In this document: positions 34,321 through 42,727 of the stretch, piece by piece
Numbering within the stretch: the first letter of the stretch is position 1
How the letters are laid out: each line of letters opens with the position of its first letter
Origin: a bacterium
Lineage (GTDB): Bacteria > Bacillota > Clostridia > Lachnospirales > Lachnospiraceae
Reading direction: 5' to 3'
DNA length: 61,510 bases
Assembly (NCBI GenBank): GCA_023667365.1
Contig: JAMPAG010000006.1
Span: 1-61,510 of the forward strand
Position numbers and translations under genes: made by a program
The notes under the pieces: model-generated
The model's database searches: none
The model's input: only the letters and a program-made list of their open reading frames with translations
What the model was told of the DNA's origin: nothing

Positions 34321-35161
34321 GATCGTTTCCACACTCCCTTTGATATTGTCTGATATAATAGATATAATCATATAAAATATCGTCAAATTGATAATAGCCG
34401 AAAATCCGGTGAATATCGCTCACCATCCACTGTTTGATATTGGCGGTATGCGGATAGGGCAGATAAAACAGCCGCTTGGAAAAATGACGCACCACCGTAT
34501 GCTTGTGCAGGAATTTCTGATCGTTGAACCGCTGCGGCAGCATTTTTTTGCGCGTCGTGCTGCGGTAGACCGCGCTCTGATCGGCAAAGAGCAGCTTTTT
34601 TGTCTGAATGAGCGCCCGCGCTTTCTGCAAAAGTCCCGTCCGCCTGATCTCCGGCATGTTGAGCAGCAGCACGCCGGCATTCATATAGTTTGGATGAATC
34701 AGATATTTCCCGTAATGATCCCTCGCCGCCGCATATTCATACCCGTCAAGCTCCGTCTGATAAAGAAGCATGACGTCACGCTGAAACAAAATGTCCACGT
34801 CCAGATAGAGCAGCTTGTCCGGCATCCCCGGCACCATGTCCGCAAACAGTCGAAGCAGCGTATAGGGGGAGCAATACGTTTTTTCATTCGGACAGCCGCC
34901 AAATTCTTTCTCATAAAGCGCCGTCACGTCCACCCTGCGGATGCTGTTTTCTTCATTATATTCTTTCATGATGCGTTCCAAAAAAGCAATCTGCTTCTCC
35001 GAAATCGCGATATATTCTTTTTTCACTCTTTGCAGGTTCATCGTGTAGATAAAAACCTGAAACGCCTCTTTCGTCTCCGTTCTTTTCAGAATAGAGAGCA
35101 TGCAGGTCAGAACGCCGTCAAATACGCGCTCATTTCCCGAAAATAGAATGTTTATCATCAC
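34313..35161 (-). CDS. GT8-family glycosyltransferase
   Basis: 282 residues of glycosyltransferase family 8 (LPS galactosyl/glucosyltransferase-like). The donor-binding D-x-D is in LYLDVDILFQRD, with MNAGVLLLNMPE downstream and a C-terminal His segment. GTG (35161) or ATG (35158) start after GGGGAG. Overlaps the PlsC-like gene upstream by 32 bp and the fusion gene downstream by 8 bp, so translation is tightly coupled. Probably adds a sugar to a lipid or cell-surface acceptor. Confidence 0.9.
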   Translation of the reverse strand: MMINILFSGNERVFDGVLTCMLSILKRTETKEAFQVFIYTMNLQRVKKEYIAISEKQIAFLERIMKEYNEENSIRRVDVTALYEKEFGGCPNEKTYCSPYTLLRLFADMVPGMPDKLLYLDVDILFQRDVMLLYQTELDGYEYAAARDHYGKYLIHPNYMNAGVLLLNMPEIRRTGLLQKARALIQTKKLLFADQSAVYRSTTRKKMLPQRFNDQKFLHKHTVVRHFSKRLFYLPYPHTANIKQWMVSDIHRIFGYYQFDDILYDYIYYIRQYQRECGNDHE

Positions 35162-35948
35162 ATTGACTCTCCCCGGACGCCCGGATATAGACGATCGGGC
35201 ACACGGTATTCTCCTTTGCGCGCTCTTTCATGACCGCATACGCCTGATCGCGCAGTTTTTTCTGCTGCTCCCTGCGGTCAAGCGTCCCGTCCGGATAAAA
35301 AGGTCCGTCCAGATACGTCACAAGACGCGGCGTTTTTCTGTGTTTTCTTTTTTGATACGTGTTCGTCAGGCAGTACACCGGCTTCCCGCAGGTGACCGGG
35401 TAGCGGAACGATTGATCCGTAAACGGGCGGATGTCCGTGTAATACGGCCAGATATGCGCCTCCGGATAGATCATGACGCAGCGCCTTTTGTCCATCTGAT
35501 GCCGGACCGCCGCCAGAAAATGTTTCCCCGCAGCCGCGTCGTCCGGCAGCGGCAGCGCGCCCAGATAGGGTGTGATCCGACCGAGCAGCGGCATGGATAC
35601 GTTGTTGGCATGAACGATCACGTAAGCGTCCTTCGGCGAAGACACCATCGTCGGTACCAGCGCGTCCGCAAGGTTGTGCGTATGGTTCCCGTATAAAAAA
35701 TAACCGTTCCCGCCCGCCTCTTTTCTTTTTTCTTTTCCGATAATGCGGTGCCCGAAATGCAGCTTTAAGTAGCAGAATGCAAGCGGCGTCGCAATGATCC
35801 GGTACCAGAACGCATGCAGCAGGGTTCCCAAAAATCCCTCTCTCACATAGCGGTACCGTCCGTCTATTTTTTTCGCCTGAATATGATCTCCGGCAAATTC
35901 GTCGTTCAGTTCATCCTGATAGTAGATGACCCTCTTTCCGGTCTCCAC
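35130..35948 (-). CDS. PlsC-like acyltransferase
   Basis: 272 residues resembling lysophosphatidate acyltransferases. The first catalytic motif is NHTHNLAD, with either H-x5-D or H-x3-D spacing, not the standard H-x4-D. A YPEAHIWP segment matches the second motif region. GTG start with AAGGAG 8 bp upstream. 26 bp after degV, overlapping the GT8 gene. It may acylate the lipid handled by the following glycosyltransferases. Confidence 0.82.
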   Translation of the reverse strand: METGKRVIYYQDELNDEFAGDHIQAKKIDGRYRYVREGFLGTLLHAFWYRIIATPLAFCYLKLHFGHRIIGKEKRKEAGGNGYFLYGNHTHNLADALVPTMVSSPKDAYVIVHANNVSMPLLGRITPYLGALPLPDDAAAGKHFLAAVRHQMDKRRCVMIYPEAHIWPYYTDIRPFTDQSFRYPVTCGKPVYCLTNTYQKRKHRKTPRLVTYLDGPFYPDGTLDRREQQKKLRDQAYAVMKERAKENTVCPIVYIRASGESQCDDKHSIFGK

Positions 35949-35974
35949 GCGTCTTTCTCCTTTTTGGGCTTTTG

Positions 35975-36811
35975 CTATACCGCGACGATCACGCCGCCGT
36001 CGTTGGCGTACATGCTGCTGATCCCCGCCGTGTCTTCAATGAGAATCTCCTTAAAACGGAAATAGCCCATCAGCAATTTCTTTAGAAGCTCCGCGCGGTC
36101 TGACGCGTTGCAGTGCGTGATGATGACGCGCTTTTTTTCCGGATCGCAGACTTCCCTGCACAGCGTATCCGCCAGCTTGTGCAGCGCCTTCTTAAATCCG
36201 ATGCACTGGTGGAGCTGAATAATACTTCCCATATCCGCACCCATGACCGGCTTGATATTCAAGGTCGATGCGATGAGCGCCTTTACATTAGAGAGGCGTC
36301 CGTTTTTGCGCAGCGTCTCTAAATTATCCAAAATGAAATAGGTCTTCAATCCGTTGCGGTACGCAGTCAGCTTTTTACAGATCGTGTCGTAGTCCAGTCC
36401 TTTTTCCTCTAGTTCCATGGCAAGAAGCGCAATCTGCGTCTCCCCGCCGGATGCGGAACGGGAATCGATAATCATAATATCCTTGTTTCCGTAAGTCTCC
36501 TCATATAACCGCCTGCCGAGCTCCGCGCTGTTATAAGAACCGGACAGCTTGGAGGAAAGCGTTACCACATACACATGATCCGCCCCGCAGTGATATGCCT
36601 CCATATAGCGCTGCGGCGACGGACAGGAAGATTTCGGACAGGTCGGACATGCCGCCACTTTTTCCAAAAACAGCTTCTGGTCGAATGCCTCATCGTCCAT
36701 GATACAATAATCCCCTACCTCCAGTCCGAGCGGCACGCGCTCAAACCGTGGATCATTCTGCAATTCTTTCGGCAGTTCCCCGCAACTGTCAAGTATGATC
36801 TTATAACTCAT
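35975..36811 (-). CDS. DegV family fatty-acid-binding protein
   Basis: 278 residues. DegV/FakB proteins bind fatty acids and present them to the FakA kinase to give acyl phosphate. Visible are the N-terminal ILDSCGELP, the TCPKSSCPSPQRY segment with the conserved Ser/Pro region, TLSSKLSGSYNSA, and a C-terminal CNASDRAEL. The start at 36811 has GGAGG 5 bp upstream. First gene of the operon with two PlsC-type and two GT8 domains, so it may supply acyl groups (inference). Confidence 0.9.
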   Translation of the reverse strand: MSYKIILDSCGELPKELQNDPRFERVPLGLEVGDYCIMDDEAFDQKLFLEKVAACPTCPKSSCPSPQRYMEAYHCGADHVYVVTLSSKLSGSYNSAELGRRLYEETYGNKDIMIIDSRSASGGETQIALLAMELEEKGLDYDTICKKLTAYRNGLKTYFILDNLETLRKNGRLSNVKALIASTLNIKPVMGADMGSIIQLHQCIGFKKALHKLADTLCREVCDPEKKRVIITHCNASDRAELLKKLLMGYFRFKEILIEDTAGISSMYANDGGVIVAV

Positions 36812-36885
36812 GAAATCCTCCATTCTTACTCTGTCATCGATCGCGCTTTGCAAATCACCAAACATAGTTTTCATTACTACATAAG

Positions 36886-36914
36886 AATATAGCATAGCTC
36901 TATTGCATTGTAAA
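36886..36914 (-). promoter_or_regulatory. Promoter of the degV-plsC-GT8 operon
   Basis: Minus strand -35 TTTACA (36914-36909), 17-bp spacer, -10 TATATT (36891-36886), 75 bp before the degV start. Confidence 0.65.
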
Positions 36915-36953
36915 GAGGAAATATAAAGAGGAAAACAAGCGGGATTTATTTCA

Positions 36954-36982
36954 TTGTGAAGAAAGAAGCGGTGTGATATAAT
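36954..36982 (+). promoter_or_regulatory. Promoter of the 37122 gene
   Basis: -35 TTGTGA (36954-36959), 17-bp spacer, perfect -10 TATAAT (36977-36982). The 130-nt leader holds hairpins, among them TCATGAATC-GAA-GATTCATGA (37037-37057). Confidence 0.65.
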
Positions 36983-37121
36983 GAGCGTTAGCGAGAAGAA
37001 TGCGCTTGCTCATTCGGCGAACGGCGAATGTTGGTCATGAATCGAAGATTCATGATAGAATGTTCGTATAGGGCAGAGTCCTAACTATTTATCATCAAGA
37101 TCGACCACAAGGGAGATTCCT

Positions 37122-37625
37122 ATGCGCAGTTTTACGATCACAAATAACCGTACTTTCATGGCGGCGCTGTTTACCGGCACGCTGTTTGATGCACTGCCGA
37201 CCGAATCGGTGCAGATTACGACCACCTGCACGTTAAAGATCGACGGCAGGACCGTTCCTGCCTTTTATACCGCAGAGGAGATCGCGGAGCTTCCCAACGG
37301 TCTGCCCGCGTTCACGCCCTGGGCAAATCTGCGCGGGCTCTGTTTTGATGCCATTAAGGGAAAAAAGACGCCTCTTTTTTTTCAGATCACCTTCCATGCG
37401 GACGCGGAAACCGTAAAGCAGCTTACCTCTTTGGAAGAATGCACGGTGGATGCATCTTTCGTGCAGGCGCTTGCGCTCACAATCCGTTACGAATCCGGCG
37501 TCTGCCGTCTGACGACCGGAACCGCATATACGACGTTTCTGCCCGATCAGTCGCTTGATAAGCTGTGGGACGGGGACATACAGCGTTTTCTTTTGGAACA
37601 TGGCGTGGAGGCGGCAGTGATGTAA
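37122..37625 (+). CDS. Unknown protein, 167 residues
   Basis: Not recognised. Predicted cytoplasmic, beta-rich, without membrane segment or clear motif. Has its own promoter, GGGAG 6 bp before the ATG and a hairpin overlapping the stop, so it is a well-supported monocistronic gene. The long structured leader may carry regulation. Confidence 0.75.
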   Translation: MRSFTITNNRTFMAALFTGTLFDALPTESVQITTTCTLKIDGRTVPAFYTAEEIAELPNGLPAFTPWANLRGLCFDAIKGKKTPLFFQITFHADAETVKQLTSLEECTVDASFVQALALTIRYESGVCRLTTGTAYTTFLPDQSLDKLWDGDIQRFLLEHGVEAAVM

Positions 37626-37654
37626 GGGCAGCGCATCACTGCGCCGCCCTTACA
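37621..37654. terminator. Hairpin between convergent genes
   Basis: TGTAAGGGCaGCGC / GCGCcGCCCTTACA, a 13-14 bp stem over the stop of the 37122 gene, just before the stop of the PBECR4-like gene on the other strand. No T-run. The sequence GCAGCGCATCACTGCGCCGC recurs at 38554-38573. Confidence 0.55.
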
Positions 37655-37663
37655 TCACTGCTG

Positions 37664-38242
37664 TCATTCTCTTTTGAACCTGTCGTACAGTATTTGTTCT
37701 TCCCCCGTTCCAAGAGTTACTTTCTTCTTGTAAAGTAATGTCCATGATGCTTGATTTTGGGCGTAATCCATTTTATCCTGCGGAAAAAATGAGCGGCAAA
37801 AGTATTTTCCTTTCTCTCCGTTCTCTGCCAAAAACAAAAATAGATTTCTTCCTGCCGCATTATTTTTCATAATATAATCTGCCTTTATGACCGAATAAGC
37901 GTTTCGTTTCCGATTATACTTAAAGATTGTATCATTGCTATCAATCATGCTTTCCAGAAGAGGAAGCATGTCTATCCTGTCTGCAATCTTAGCATACAAG
38001 TCAGATGAGCTAAGTTGTTCCGCTGTTATCCGTCGCTCTTTTATCGCATCAAATATTTTTCCTCTGTCGTGGACTAACTCCGGTCTGTCAGTCAGATATT
38101 GAAGTCCCATTAAATGAAAGCATTCTTTTTTGTTAAAATTTATCTGTAATGAAACAGATACATTTTTTCTTCCTAATATCAAATGGTATTCTTTATCCAA
38201 CAAATTTCCGAACGCCTCCACGCAGTCATATACATTCCGCAT
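37664..38242 (-). CDS. PBECR4-like domain protein
   Basis: 192 residues resembling PBECR4, one of the phage-associated barnase/EndoU/colicin-like nuclease-fold domains. Family-like features: KECFHLMGLQYL near residue 60 and a C-terminal RFKRE end after NQASWTLLYKKKV. No signal peptide. Codon use and base composition are more AT-rich than the neighbours, suggesting transfer. No obvious immunity partner next to it. Activity unproven. Confidence 0.6.
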   Translation of the reverse strand: MRNVYDCVEAFGNLLDKEYHLILGRKNVSVSLQINFNKKECFHLMGLQYLTDRPELVHDRGKIFDAIKERRITAEQLSSSDLYAKIADRIDMLPLLESMIDSNDTIFKYNRKRNAYSVIKADYIMKNNAAGRNLFLFLAENGEKGKYFCRSFFPQDKMDYAQNQASWTLLYKKKVTLGTGEEQILYDRFKRE

Positions 38243-38564
38243 CAGACCTGCCTCTTTCTCTTTTGAAACGGGAAAAGCCCTGCTTTCGCAGAGCTTTTCT
38301 GACGTTTTCTTTCAACCGCATATGCGGCCTAGCCAGAATGCGGTAAACGCCAAACCCATTCAAAGCTCGTAAGGCACTGCCTTCTGGCGCAACACCTTAT
38401 ATCAACGCTTTGACCGACACTCAAGTTGCCCGTCTTTATTATTATATTACAACGGGTATAAAAATATGTCAATCCGGACTTTCCGAAAAAAGACACACGC
38501 TTTTACTGCAGAAAGCATGTGATACGATAAGGGCATCCCCATAATACATCAGCCTTGCAGCGCA
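38243..38564. other. Intergenic region 38.2-38.6 kb
   Basis: 322 bp without a gene. A hairpin GAAAAGC...GCTTTTC at 38270-38297 (with CTGC/GCAG pairing) lies near the left end. The promoter of the PBECR4-like gene is at 38444-38472. The right part repeats a GC-rich palindrome seen at 37628. Confidence 0.7.
38444..38472 (-). promoter_or_regulatory. Promoter of the PBECR4-like gene
   Basis: Minus strand perfect -35 TTGACA (38472-38467), 17-bp spacer, -10 TAATAT (38449-38444). Leader about 200 nt. Confidence 0.7.
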
Positions 38565-39389
38565 TCACTGCGCCGCCCCGCTCGTATCGTATTTATGTAG
38601 CAATTCGTCGATGTCCGCATCTTCCCGTACGATGCCGCTCGCGCCCAGATCGTGTTTCTTTCCTTTTGACTCCAAAAAACGATAAGCAATCATAAAGCTG
38701 ACGTCGTCAAAAGATGCATAAAATTTCTCGTTGACCGCCCGGATCTTTTCTGAGAGCGGCATGCCGGAAAGTGAATCCGCATATTGAAAGACTTCTTCAA
38801 ACGCGTAGGTGCAGATGCTTTCCTGCTGGCGGATGTCCGACGTGACCTCCTGCACATGGAACACGCGCAGATAAACGCGCAACCATTTCGTATAGCCCTG
38901 ATACCATTGCGCAAGCGTCTCGTACTTTCGCGTCATTGCCTCGATCTCTTTTTTCCATATTTCAGAAAAATAAGACGCGTCCACGATACTTTTGATCTGT
39001 TCCGGCGTCAGATAAAGCTGCCACTTGTCGTTAAACGACTCCACAATCTTTTTGCGCTTCTTTGCCGCAGCCGGAAGCAGGGTGCCTTTCGATTCTTTTT
39101 TTGCCTGTTCCCGCCATTCCTGATACGCGCTGTCCTGCCTGCCGAAGCTTTCATTCTCCTGATGCCGCGCGCCGCGGTTCCGCCTGTTTTCTTTTTTTCC
39201 GTATTTATTTATAAGCCATAGGATCAGCGCGCCCGCGCCGACAAATCGCAACAGCGGAAAAAAGATGGATGTGATCGTGCCAAAAAAGCACAGGAAAAAG
39301 AATACCTTAAATAGATCGCTCGCAAGCGCATCCTTTCCTTTTCCCTTAAACATCATAATAAAAAAGATGATAAAAAATATAGAACCCAT
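38565..39389 (-). CDS. Unknown membrane protein, 274 residues
   Basis: Not recognised. Two N-terminal membrane helices (about 3-14 weak, 27-64 strong) are followed by a charged linker and a helical cytoplasmic domain (about 115-265). GGGGGAG lies 6 bp before the ATG. An inverted repeat about 120 bp upstream may be an operator. Could be a cell-envelope or stress protein; no clear family motif. Confidence 0.75.
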   Translation of the reverse strand: MGSIFFIIFFIMMFKGKGKDALASDLFKVFFFLCFFGTITSIFFPLLRFVGAGALILWLINKYGKKENRRNRGARHQENESFGRQDSAYQEWREQAKKESKGTLLPAAAKKRKKIVESFNDKWQLYLTPEQIKSIVDASYFSEIWKKEIEAMTRKYETLAQWYQGYTKWLRVYLRVFHVQEVTSDIRQQESICTYAFEEVFQYADSLSGMPLSEKIRAVNEKFYASFDDVSFMIAYRFLESKGKKHDLGASGIVREDADIDELLHKYDTSGAAQ

Positions 39390-39506
39390 TTTTTCTCCCC
39401 CGGTATCTTACGCAAAACATCACCGCGCAATGTTTCGAAGCTCGCTTAGAAGTTCTCTTTTTGTAATATCCTTTCTGCTAATGTCCTATCGGCGCCATCC
39501 GTTTTT

Positions 39507-39529
39507 AGATTTGAACATTGTTCAAATCT
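39507..39529. repeat. Inverted repeat, possible operator
   Basis: AGATTTGAAC-ATT-GTTCAAATCT, a perfect 10-bp palindrome with 3-bp centre and no T-run. Lies between the second degV (ending 39560) and the 38565 gene start, so it may be a repressor site for the latter. Confidence 0.5.
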
Positions 39530-39559
39530 CGTTAATCAAAGAATCAGAGCGTCTCCAGC

Positions 39560-40429
39560 CTAGGCTCTGTGCTTCGGACAGATGCCGATTCCGGTCGCGT
39601 CCGGTCCGACATGACAACCAATGCTGAACGACAGCGGATCGTAAAAAACCTCGATGGACGGAAAATTCTCTTTTACCAGTTCATACCAGCGATCCGCGTC
39701 CTCTTTCCGCTTAAATGTACCCGTCGCACCGATCCGCAGTTCCTCGTCCGGCACATTGCCGAAACGTCCTTCCCGGTCCGCTTTTACCGCCTGCAAAATG
39801 CGCTCCCAGCATTTCTTCATCCCGCGCACCTTCGCAAATGCGTCAAGTTTTTCTCCCTGGATCGTCAAAATCGGCTTGATATTGAGAATGGAGCCGATCG
39901 CCGCGCCCGCCGGCGTGACGCGCCCTCCTTTTTTCAGAAATTCCAATGTATTGACCGCAATATAGATGCTCGCGTCCAGCCCGTCCTTTTCCAACTGCTC
40001 GCGGACTTCCTTTGCAGAAAGCCCCTGCGACGCAAGATACCGCGCGTCGAGCACCGCCTGACGCAGCGTGACGGAAATGCGGTGGTTATCCGCCACCTGC
40101 ACGCGCCCGCCATATTCCTCCGCAAGCCCGATCGCGGAATGGCAGGAGTTGCTCAAACCGCTCGACATCGGGATATAGACAAGTCCGTCATAGCCCTCCG
40201 CAAGCACCTCGTCCCAGATTGCCATCACATCGCCCGGAGACGGCTGCGAGGTCGAAACGTCGTCGCCGCCCTCCAGCCTGTTATAAAATTCCTCCTGCGT
40301 CAGATTCACGCCCTCAAAATAAATATCGCCGTTTATGATGACCGGCATCTGCATCACCCGGATGCCGAGCTCCTTGCCCTCCTCCACGGTGATCCCGCTG
40401 TTTGTATCCGTTATGATCGCTGTTCTCAT
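39560..40429 (-). CDS. DegV family fatty-acid-binding protein (second copy)
   Basis: 289 residues. N-terminal IITDTNSGIT, conserved STSQPSPGD (fatty-acid carboxylate site region), PMSSGLSNSCHSA, and C-terminal SIGCHVGPDATGIG, a classic DegV ending. Paralogue of the copy at 35975 but only distantly alike. Own promoter. Fatty-acid specificity unknown. Confidence 0.93.
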   Translation of the reverse strand: MRTAIITDTNSGITVEEGKELGIRVMQMPVIINGDIYFEGVNLTQEEFYNRLEGGDDVSTSQPSPGDVMAIWDEVLAEGYDGLVYIPMSSGLSNSCHSAIGLAEEYGGRVQVADNHRISVTLRQAVLDARYLASQGLSAKEVREQLEKDGLDASIYIAVNTLEFLKKGGRVTPAGAAIGSILNIKPILTIQGEKLDAFAKVRGMKKCWERILQAVKADREGRFGNVPDEELRIGATGTFKRKEDADRWYELVKENFPSIEVFYDPLSFSIGCHVGPDATGIGICPKHRA

Positions 40430-40468
40430 GTCTCACTCTCCCGCCTATGCGTTTTGGCATATATGATC

Positions 40469-40497
40469 ATTGTATCATGAGAACCCTTTACCGACAA
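40469..40497 (-). promoter_or_regulatory. Promoter of the second degV
   Basis: Minus strand -35 TTGTCG (40497-40492), 17-bp spacer, -10 TACAAT (40474-40469). Confidence 0.6.
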
Positions 40498-40512
40498 GCC
40501 GGAACAAAAATT

Positions 40513-40869
40513 TTACCCTTTCATTTTCGGTTTGAACACAAGGCTGGCAAGATACGCAAAAACAAGCGCTGCCGCACAGCCCGCCGCACCCGATTTGAAG
40601 CCGCCCAAAAATAATCCGATAAATCCCTGTTCATCAACCGCCTCTTTGACGCCTTTCATCAAAATATTGCCATAGCCTAACAGCGGCACGCTCGCCCCTG
40701 CGCCGGCAAATTCCTGAAACGGCTCGTAAAGCCCAAACACACTGATTACTGCTCCCGTACACACCAAAAGCACCATGATTCTGCCGGGCAGCAGCTTTGT
40801 TTTTTCCATTAAGATCTGCACGAACACGCAAATCAGTCCGCCTACCCAGAACGCATTCAAATAATCCAT
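40513..40869 (-). CDS. spoVAE: SpoVAE-like membrane protein
   Basis: 118 residues with three to four membrane helices, matching the SpoVAE (AEb) component of the SpoVA channel that moves dipicolinate into the forespore. Typical segments: WVGGLICVFVQIL, GLYEPFQEFAGAGASVPL, and GNILMKGVKEAVDEQG. The start at 40869 has AAAGGAG 6 bp upstream. spoVAC and spoVAD do not flank it, so it is an isolated copy. Supports a spore-forming host. Confidence 0.88.
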   Translation of the reverse strand: MDYLNAFWVGGLICVFVQILMEKTKLLPGRIMVLLVCTGAVISVFGLYEPFQEFAGAGASVPLLGYGNILMKGVKEAVDEQGFIGLFLGGFKSGAAGCAAALVFAYLASLVFKPKMKG

Positions 40870-40925
40870 ACCGTGACTCCTTTCCCGCTCTTTCATTCGT
40901 TAGGATTCGGGTGTCAAATTCCCGT

Positions 40926-40968
40926 CAGGCGATCGCGAAACGCATCCGACAGGCTGTGCGATCGCCTG
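40926..40968. repeat. GC-rich palindrome upstream of spoVAE
   Basis: CAGGCGATCGC / GCGATCGCCTG arms (11 bp, perfect) around a loop. The left arm continues as GAAACGCA, like the MITE terminal repeat, so it may be a distant relative. It stands beside a copy of GATTCGGGTGTCA (40904-40916). A second hairpin, ACGACCGGAGA/TCTCCGGTCGT, lies at 41005-41030 and may end the rubredoxin gene transcript. Confidence 0.55.
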
Positions 40969-41128
40969 CCCTTCTCCGTGCCGCCGGCAGGTTTTCAAAC
41001 GCAGACGACCGGAGAAATATCTCCGGTCGTAGTATGTGTCACGTTATGGTTTTTATGCAAAATCGCTACACGGCACACGCACCTGCTTTTTCATACGCAT
41101 TTTTCATGTCCGATGCGCATCCTCTTTC

Positions 41129-41743
41129 CTACGCGCGCCGCTCAAAATCCGCCGCGCCGTGCTTACAGATCGGACATACAAAATCCGCCGGGAGCGGATC
41201 GCCCTCATAGACATAGCCGCACACCTTGCAGACCCATGTCACGGAATCCGTCTTTTTGGGCGCTTCGGGCTTCGGCTTAATATGGCTCTGATAATAGCTG
41301 TACGTCACGGTCGGAACATCGGACAGCATCGCGCCGTCCATCACCTCCGCCACAAAGATCGTATGCGTTCCCATATCCATGACTTCGCAGACACGCGCCG
41401 ATACATAGGCGTTCGTTCCTTTTGTGATATACATGACGCCGTTTTGTGCGCGGGCGCAGTCCGGGTAATCCGCAAACTTATTTACCTTTTTTCCGGATTG
41501 AAATCCAAAATGCTGAAATAAGGAAAAGGATGCATCTTCCGCGATCATGGAAATATTAAATTTCCGCGATGCCATGACCATGTCGTGCGTCCTGTTCTGC
41601 TTATTGACCGCGATCAGCACGCGGCAGGGCGTTGACGTTACCTGTATCGCCGTATTGATGATACAGCCGTTATCCGCGCCGTCTGCGTTTGCCGTCAATA
41701 CATAAAGACCGTATCCGAATTGAAACATTACTTTCTGATCCAT
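41129..41743 (-). CDS. hrb: Flavin reductase-rubredoxin fusion (high-molecular-weight rubredoxin)
   Basis: 204 residues. N-terminal FMN-binding flavin reductase-like domain (1 to about 150; GCIINTAIQVTSTPCRV) and C-terminal rubredoxin (about 165-204; CKVCGYVYEGDPLPADFVCP-type, four Cys for one iron). In acetogens such Hrb proteins pass electrons from NADH to flavodiiron proteins for oxygen or NO removal. No flavodiiron gene is next to it here. Confidence 0.93.
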   Translation of the reverse strand: MDQKVMFQFGYGLYVLTANADGADNGCIINTAIQVTSTPCRVLIAVNKQNRTHDMVMASRKFNISMIAEDASFSLFQHFGFQSGKKVNKFADYPDCARAQNGVMYITKGTNAYVSARVCEVMDMGTHTIFVAEVMDGAMLSDVPTVTYSYYQSHIKPKPEAPKKTDSVTWVCKVCGYVYEGDPLPADFVCPICKHGAADFERRA

Positions 41744-41985
41744 AATCCACCTGCCTTTTCGCTTTCTACTCTGCCTATTCTTCCAGTTATTGCATCTGCG
41801 CTTCTTCCGATTTTTTCATCCGCCTCTTCGTCACGATTTCCGATTCCCGCGGCATGTCTTTTCTGGCATTATTTCCGCTTTTTGCGGGCTTATGCGTTTC
41901 CTGCGGTTCCATCCGTGTTTTGCCGCTTTCTGTATCTCCATACCCTGCGCGCAGACCCGCTTTCGATCAACAATTCCCGCAGAAA

Positions 41986-42360
41986 CTATCCGAGATACGC
42001 GATCACTTCCACCTCGCAGAGTACGTTCTTCGGAAGCTGTTTTACCGCAACGCAGCTTCTCGCAGGCTTTCCGGTAAAATATTTCTCATATACCGCATTG
42101 AACGTTGCAAAGTCAGCCATTTCCGCCAAAAAACAGGTCGTCTTGACGACTTTTGTGTAATCCGTTCCCGCCGCCTCCAAAATCGCGCCGACATTTTTCA
42201 TAACCTGCTCCGCCTGTACCGTAATATCGCCCTGTGCGATTTCTCCGGTCGCGGGAATGATCGGGATCTGTCCCGACGCATACAGCATGTCCCCCGCTAT
42301 GATTGCCTGCGAATACGGTCCGATCGCCGCAGGCGCTTTGTCTGTACTGATTGTTTTCAT
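41986..42360 (-). CDS. ridA: RidA family enamine/imine deaminase
   Basis: 124 residues. RidA hydrolyses reactive enamines and imines released by PLP enzymes. Shows the N-terminal APAAIGPYSQAI, LYASGQIPI, the catalytic Arg in PARSCVAVKQLP and Glu in CEVEVIA. AGGA-type SD. Follows a small conserved gene in the same operon. The 242 bp downstream hold no gene I can support. Confidence 0.95.
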   Translation of the reverse strand: MKTISTDKAPAAIGPYSQAIIAGDMLYASGQIPIIPATGEIAQGDITVQAEQVMKNVGAILEAAGTDYTKVVKTTCFLAEMADFATFNAVYEKYFTGKPARSCVAVKQLPKNVLCEVEVIAYLG

Positions 42361-42484
42361 GTCTTGTCCTCCTCATTTTTTATGATGCCGTCCGCACGCA
42401 CAGCCTTGCGCGCACGGAGCGTTTACTGCCTTTTCGTTGCCGCCTGCCTATGCTGACGCCCGTTTACCGCTTTCCGCCGTCCGC

Positions 42485-42727
42485 TTACACCGGCGGCTCG
42501 TCCGGAAATTCCACCGTCACATAAAAGCCGCGCGGATTCTCTTTGACCTCCGAGACAACACCCTCGCGCGCCTTGAGCTGCTCGCGGAACGGATAGTTCC
42601 CCGACATGGCAAGCGACGGGTCGATCGTATAATAATAATTGCTCGGCAGCTTTCCCTCCGTAATGCTCACGCGGTCGCCCTCATGCAGCAAACCCGGACG
42701 CTCCATCTTAAATTCCATTGTTCTCAT
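42485..42727 (-). CDS. Unknown small protein, 80 residues
   Basis: Not recognised. Soluble, compact sequence with a segment GDRVSITEGKLPSNYYY and an end that looks like beta strands (GFYVTVEFPDEPP). Good promoter 130 bp upstream; 124 bp before ridA on the same strand. Likely real, given the promoter and the RBS-containing context, but no function can be given. Confidence 0.65.
   Translation of the reverse strand: MRTMEFKMERPGLLHEGDRVSITEGKLPSNYYYTIDPSLAMSGNYPFREQLKAREGVVSEVKENPRGFYVTVEFPDEPPV

Noticed and set aside
41744..41985. Possible small gene between hrb and ridA
   Set aside because: The pyrimidine-rich stretch has open frames but no SD, no family resemblance and biased composition.
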